Source: Mycoplasmataceae bacterium (GTDB lineage Bacteria > Bacillota_I > Bacilli_A > Mycoplasmatales > Mycoplasmoidaceae). Taken from it: DNA of 10,647 nucleotides. The translations under genes were made by a program, and so were the position numbers. Location of the stretch: the NCBI GenBank assembly GCA_031261045.1, contig JAISKE010000069.1, positions 1 through 10,647 of the forward strand, in the 5' to 3' direction. The notes below the pieces were generated by a model. That model had not been told where the DNA came from and searched no databases. It worked only from the letters and a program-made list of their open reading frames with translations. Position 1 is the stretch's first letter. Each line of letters opens with the position of its first letter. This document shows positions 6,993 through 10,647 of this stretch, piece by piece.

Positions 6993-7217
6993 ATGACTGA
7001 CTATTATCAATTTGTTGAGTCTCGCGATGAGATTCCGGCTTCATATCATTATTCAAACATAAATAAAAAGCCATACACACACAATGATGTTTTTAGTGCT
7101 GCTTTATTTCTAACCTGACACGGTTCAAAATCAAAGTTGTGATGGCGCCTGTATTATACGTGAATTAAGACTGATTTGATTTATGAACTTTTTATATCTC
7201 GCTCAATAATTTCATAA
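6993..7217 (+). CDS. Small hypothetical protein, uncertain ORF
   Basis: This 74-residue frame runs from ATG 6993 to TAA 7215-7217 with three TGA codons read as Trp. It begins ten bases after the PFL-activase stop. The N-terminal half is polar (MTDYYQFVESRDEIPASYHY); the second half is aromatic- and Trp-rich (LTWHGSKSKLWWRLYYTW). I do not recognise it. There is no ribosome-binding site, but an imperfect -10 box (AATAAT, 6981-6986) lies six bases before the ATG as in several neighbours. The last 37 bases overlap the convergent hydrolase gene on the minus strand. It fills an otherwise empty ~200-base gap and no better frame is seen there, but it could be a chance ORF or a decayed remnant. Confidence 0.4.
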
Positions 7218-8059
7218 AGGTTATCATTAATTTGTCATTCTTGAGCAAGGTTGTGGTATCCCTTTTCCAAATAAACAAAGTGTTTACTATTGTGTGATTT
7301 ATTTAAAATGCATTTTAACATTTTGTGGCTAATAAAATAATCTTCCTCAGACTGAAAATAAATAAATTTAATCGAATCATCATTTAAGTGTTTAAAAAAT
7401 CATTTTCATGCAAATTTATTTGCGAAAAAGAATGCAATATACTCTCTAGAATTAGTTACTAGTTTTTTATTTAGGGATGTAGCTACTTTAATTAAGTCTT
7501 GATTACTAGATACTTTTGTAATAATATTAGAGTTTTTATAACAGTGAGTAGGAATATTAGTTAAAATTGTTAATAAAACTTTTGCGTATAAAGATAGGGC
7601 CTGACCAAATGTTTTCTTATTAGGATCAACCATACGCATTGCCATATTTCAACAATATAACCCATTTACTTTATTCATATATTTAGCGTAATATACCATT
7701 GACATAGCGGCACCTAAACTTTCACCAAGAAGAAAAATCTTTAGAGTAGGAAACTTTGCTCGAACAAAGTTCACTATTGTATCAATTTCATTTAAGAAAC
7801 TCTTAACACTGCGAGATGTCTTATTTTTGTTGTGGCCATATTCAGATCCCTCGAATGAAATTAAGTAATGATTATCAAAAAAAGAATTATTTATATGTTT
7901 GACATAAGAAAAGGTCATAGCTTTTCCACCCACGAAAATAAAAGCAACAGTATGTGAAGTTATTTTTAACGGATTAAAATAAATGCAAGGGATTTCATAT
8001 TTAAATCTCGGTGATTTTATGTTTATGTAAGATGTTCGTTCTTTGCTAAAAGGTTGCAT
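7181..8059 (-). CDS. Alpha/beta hydrolase, serine (lysophospholipase/esterase-like)
   Basis: This 292-residue protein looks like an alpha/beta-fold serine hydrolase. The nucleophile elbow is GESLG with Ser114. A likely catalytic Asp240 follows the FIYFQSEED strand, and His269 lies in LEKGYHN near the C-terminus, giving the normal order and spacing of a Ser-Asp-His triad. An early strand VAFIFVGG (38-45) could supply the oxyanion-hole region. No signal peptide is seen, so it is probably cytoplasmic. Family resemblance is to lysophospholipase or serine-aminopeptidase-type hydrolases; the substrate is unknown. TGA codons at 7646-7648 and in the C-terminal third are read as Trp. Its ATG overlaps the stop of the upstream ABC ATPase by one base (TAATG), which implies translational coupling and a shared transcript. 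A role processing lipids, peptides or esters connected with the transporter is inference. Confidence 0.8.
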
Positions 8060-8730
8060 TATTGACCGTTCAAAATAATTCGTTTATGAATATGAAATAA
8101 TTTAATTTCATTCTCATTGTTTGTGAACAATCAAAGTGAAGCTTTATTGTACCGTAAATAATTATTGATGTATTTTACAGTTTTCATTGTTCAATCTTTA
8201 TCTAATTCAGCTGTCGGCTCATCTAAAAGAATAAGATTTGGGTGATTAATAAAAGACAACATAAGATTAAAACGTCGCTTTTGTCCGTTAGAAAGTGAAT
8301 TAGCAACCCTTGATCATATTTCATCAATGCGAAAATATTTGTAACAATTTTGCTTTTTAATTTCGTTAACGCTTAAATTAATCATGTTTCCAAAAAAAGT
8401 TGCAATCTGCTTTACTTTTAATCATTCAGGATAAGATATTTGTTGTAGCTGTACACCAATCTTGGTAGTTGTCGGTATAATAATTTTACCCTTTGTCGGT
8501 ACATATGTACCCATAATACAACGAAGCAAGGTGGTTTTGCCAACTCCATTTCGGCCTTGAACAACAACCCTGTCCGCTAGCCTTGAAGATGAATTTAATT
8601 TTGTGAATAGTCACGGAGATTTATTATTAAACCTAAATCAAACATTGTCGAGCTTTAAAACTATGTTTTTATCCAAAAGAATAGGTTTATTTTTAATATT
8701 ATGTTTATCTATTTTTTTTGATTTTTTCAT
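8059..8730 (-). CDS. ABC transporter ATP-binding protein with atypical H-loop
   Basis: This 223-residue ABC ATPase powers the transporter whose membrane part is encoded just upstream. Walker A is GRNGVGKTT (59-67), the Q-loop region is GVQLQQISYPEW (92-103), the signature is LSNGQ (146-150) and Walker B is LILLDE (166-171) followed by a D-loop AELD. The switch histidine normally found after the next strand is absent: the sequence there is LFTNNENEI (201-209), with Asn near 205. That may reduce or change hydrolysis, although some ABC proteins tolerate it. The N-terminal ~20 residues are Lys-rich. The start ATG 8730 has AAAGGA seven bases upstream. The first 22 bases overlap the end of the permease gene in another frame, and the stop overlaps the hydrolase start, so the three genes form a tight operon. 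The domain is short, typical of ABC-2-type ATPases. Confidence 0.88.
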
Positions 8731-9635
8731 AATTTTATCCTTTCTGGTAAAAATATTCACAATAGGGCTATTAACATAAAAATATATGGAAAAAATCAAT
8801 CCACTCAAATGTCTGCTTGGCTATACATTGATGCTCAAACCGAACCATCTAATTCTAATGGAAATCAAAAGTAATTATTTGGATTTCATATACCCCCGTG
8901 CCCAATCATACTAGTGCTATTAAAAACTGACATATAACACATTGAAGTAGTGTAACGAAAAGGAGAAATATAGGAGAAAATGTTTAAAAATAAAAGATTA
9001 TTTAGTAAATAATTAGGAATAATATTTCCCGAAAATATTATTGTTACTAAATAAACAACTGATGACAACATTATTCTCGACAATTGAGAAGTTGGTACAA
9101 AAACCATAATGGTTGATACACATATAAATGTTAAGCATAAATAGATAATCGAAACGCAAAAAGCCGGAACATTAAAACTTACATTCGAATCTGAAACAAA
9201 TATACTCGATAATTTATTACAATTAAAAATTATGTCAAGCGCAAATAGATAGACAAATAGAACTCAAAAAAAAGCAATATTTAGAATGATTGTTGAAAAA
9301 AAGAAATGTTGTTTTTTAGCCCCCATTGAGTTGCTCTGTTCAACAAAAAAGTGGTTCTTAGATATATTTGAAATAATATAAGGAATGGAACTGACACAAA
9401 TCGGCAACATTGGTAGAAATAAAATATCTATAAATGATTTACGAGCCATATATGCAGTTTGATCTTCGGCATAAAAAGAAATAATTGAATTAATTTGAGA
9501 TGACGCATATCCTAACAATGGTAATACTACAATAATCATGAACAAAACCACACGATGTTTTCAAAAAGACAATCAGCATAATTTGAAAAAAGATCTATTG
9601 AACATTTTGAAATTAAAATTTTGATTGTTAATCAT
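8709..9635 (-). CDS. ABC-2-type transporter membrane protein
   Basis: This 308-residue membrane protein is predicted to be the permease partner of the ATPase encoded next to it. A basic, aromatic N-terminus (about 1-29) is followed by about six hydrophobic segments, near residues 30-50, 78-97, 120-145, 165-190, 195-225 and 283-302. Between the second and third is a cytoplasmic loop (FFVEQSNSMGAKKQHFF) resembling the coupling-helix region of ABC-2 permeases. A polar loop with many Trp, mostly TGA-encoded, precedes the last helix. The frame ends at TAG 8711-8709 inside the ATPase gene, the only TAG stop of an intact frame here. The start ATG 9635 lacks a ribosome-binding site. TATAAT (9650-9645) lies nine bases upstream, so the leader would be only a few bases. 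The substrate is unknown; ABC-2 systems usually export lipids, peptides, drugs or polysaccharides. Confidence 0.75.
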
Positions 9636-9644
9636 ATCTATATG

Positions 9645-9650
9645 ATTATA
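9645..9650 (-). promoter_or_regulatory. TATAAT -10 box for the permease-ATPase-hydrolase operon
   Basis: On the minus strand TATAAT is followed by nine bases and the permease ATG, predicting a leader of only two or three bases. No good -35 box is visible. Confidence 0.45.
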
Positions 9651-9718
9651 TATATTTCTTCATTATTATTTCTTATACCTTCATAAGGCAATCTCTCGTA
9701 ATCGCAGAGGCATTAATT

Positions 9719-9743
9719 TATAAAATATTTTGAATATTTTATA
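9719..9743. repeat. AT-only inverted repeat between divergent genes
   Basis: An 11-base perfect inverted repeat (TATAAAATATT and AATATTTTATA) around a TTG loop lies between the divergent ABC operon and prs promoters. It has no G or C in the stem, so it is a weak hairpin. It could be an operator-like palindrome or chance in AT-rich DNA. Confidence 0.35.
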
Positions 9744-9778
9744 TTTATAATAAAAATGTAGTTAAACTAGGGACGGGT

Positions 9779-10647
9779 ATGAAAAAATTAAATAAAAAAG
9801 AAATATTAGTAATGGGTTTGAGTGGAGCTAAACAAATTACTAAAAGTGTTTGCAATTATTTAAAGATTAAACCAGTTCCAGTAACCGTAGCTAGATTTGC
9901 AGATGGTGAGATTATTGTAAGGCCAGAGACATCCGTTAGATATCGTGCCATTACAGTGATCCAATCATTAACAAAACCTGTAAATGAATCATTAATGGAA
10001 TTATTAATTACGATCGATGCCCTTAAAAGAGCTTCCGCTGATGCTATCAATGTAGTAATCCCGTATTATGCTTATGCCCGTCAGGATCGTAAAACTCTAG
10101 GTCGTGAACCAATTACTAGTAAATTAGTGGCTTCACTGCTAGAAAGAGCTGGAGCGTCACGTGTGGCTATTATTGATATTCATAGTGAACAAACTCAAGG
10201 ATTCTTTGATATTCCTATGGATACATTAAAAGCAACATTCTTGACCGTGAAAGAAGCAATTAAAAAAATTAACTGTAAGAACTTAACAATTGTTTCTCCA
10301 GACTATGGTGGGGTGAAACGTGCACGTCAAATTGCAGCAACTTTAAATGTGCCATTAGCAATTCTGGATAAACGACGTCCCAACCCTAATATGGCAGAAA
10401 TCTCTAATGTGTTAGGAGATGTTAAAGGTAAAGATTGTTTAATTAGTGATGATATGATTGATACTGCTGGCACAATGGTGGCTGCCTGTAAGGTTCTAAA
10501 AGATCATGGTGCTAAATCAATTACAATTGCAGTTACGCACGGGATTCTAAGTGACCCAGCCAGCGAAAGATTAACCAAAGCAGTAAAAAGTGGTGTAGTA
10601 TCTAATATTTATGTTACCAACTCCATTGAATCAGTCTATAACCGTAA
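9779..10647 (+). CDS. prs: Ribose-phosphate pyrophosphokinase (PRPP synthetase), C-terminus cut by the window
   Basis: This enzyme makes 5-phosphoribosyl-1-pyrophosphate from ribose 5-phosphate and ATP for nucleotide synthesis and salvage in the cytoplasm. The window shows 289 codons of an expected ~315-330. Recognisable parts are RFADGEI near residue 38, IPYYAYARQDRK with the downstream REPITSKLVA, the catalytic-His strand DIHSEQTQGFFDIP, VSPDYGGVKRAR and the PRPP-binding loop SDDMIDTAGTM. The DYGG tetrad has Tyr where many bacterial enzymes have His or another residue. The start ATG 9779 is the first Met of the frame and gives a normal N-terminal length. Upstream AGGGACGGG is at best a weak ribosome-binding site. 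Candidate -10 boxes are TATAAT 9746-9751 (leader about 20 bases) or TAAACT 9763-9768. It is transcribed away from the ABC operon. Confidence 0.93.
   Translation, partial: MKKLNKKEILVMGLSGAKQITKSVCNYLKIKPVPVTVARFADGEIIVRPETSVRYRAITVIQSLTKPVNESLMELLITIDALKRASADAINVVIPYYAYARQDRKTLGREPITSKLVASLLERAGASRVAIIDIHSEQTQGFFDIPMDTLKATFLTVKEAIKKINCKNLTIVSPDYGGVKRARQIAATLNVPLAILDKRRPNPNMAEISNVLGDVKGKDCLISDDMIDTAGTMVAACKVLKDHGAKSITIAVTHGILSDPASERLTKAVKSGVVSNIYVTNSIESVYNR

Noticed and set aside
9856..10050. Minus-strand ORF of 64 codons
   Set aside because: Shadow of the highly conserved PRPP synthetase frame.

Overview
This window is mollicute (mycoplasma-type) DNA read with genetic code 4. TGA occurs in frame as Trp in almost every gene (for example codons 5, 9 and 17 of the pyruvate formate-lyase gene). 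Intergenic DNA is AT-rich and intact reading frames nearly all end in TAA. The presence of pyruvate formate-lyase (PFL) suggests a fermentative, anaerobic or microaerophilic lifestyle. I cannot name the species from the sequence.

Layout: (1) 1-204, minus: the 5' end of a surface lipoprotein gene with a G9 tract inside its signal peptide; at this tract length the gene is out of frame (OFF). (2) 346-2838, plus: an APC-family amino-acid permease followed closely by a small four-helix membrane protein. (3) 2997-3215, plus: a small soluble protein with a perfect Shine-Dalgarno site and its own terminator. (4) 3301-6982, plus: a PFL region. It holds the PFL body without its glycyl-radical domain, a separate 81-residue glycyl-radical-domain protein, a terminator, a membrane-anchored extracellular protein, and the PFL-activating radical SAM enzyme. 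(5) 6993-7217, plus: a small uncertain ORF. (6) 7181-9635, minus: three overlapping genes encoding an ABC-2-type permease, its ATPase and an alpha/beta hydrolase. (7) 9779 to the end, plus: ribose-phosphate pyrophosphokinase, cut by the window edge.

The main observation is that PFL is split into two polypeptides at the junction between the barrel and the radical domain. The glycyl-radical domain (RISGYAV) is encoded after two in-frame TAA codons and has its own TATAAT-N6-ATG promoter/start. The same spacing, which predicts leaderless mRNA, precedes the permease, the anchored protein and the activase. At the activase the predicted leaderless ATG is followed directly by in-frame TAA (AUG-UAA), so the enzyme must start at a non-AUG codon, reinitiate, or be mutated.

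Working model (inference): the activase abstracts a hydrogen from Gly56 of the small protein, which docks on the large PFL body carrying the Cys409-Cys410 pair. The two parts together would form one working enzyme, comparable to the spare-part role of E. coli YfiD/GrcA but here as the only radical domain seen.
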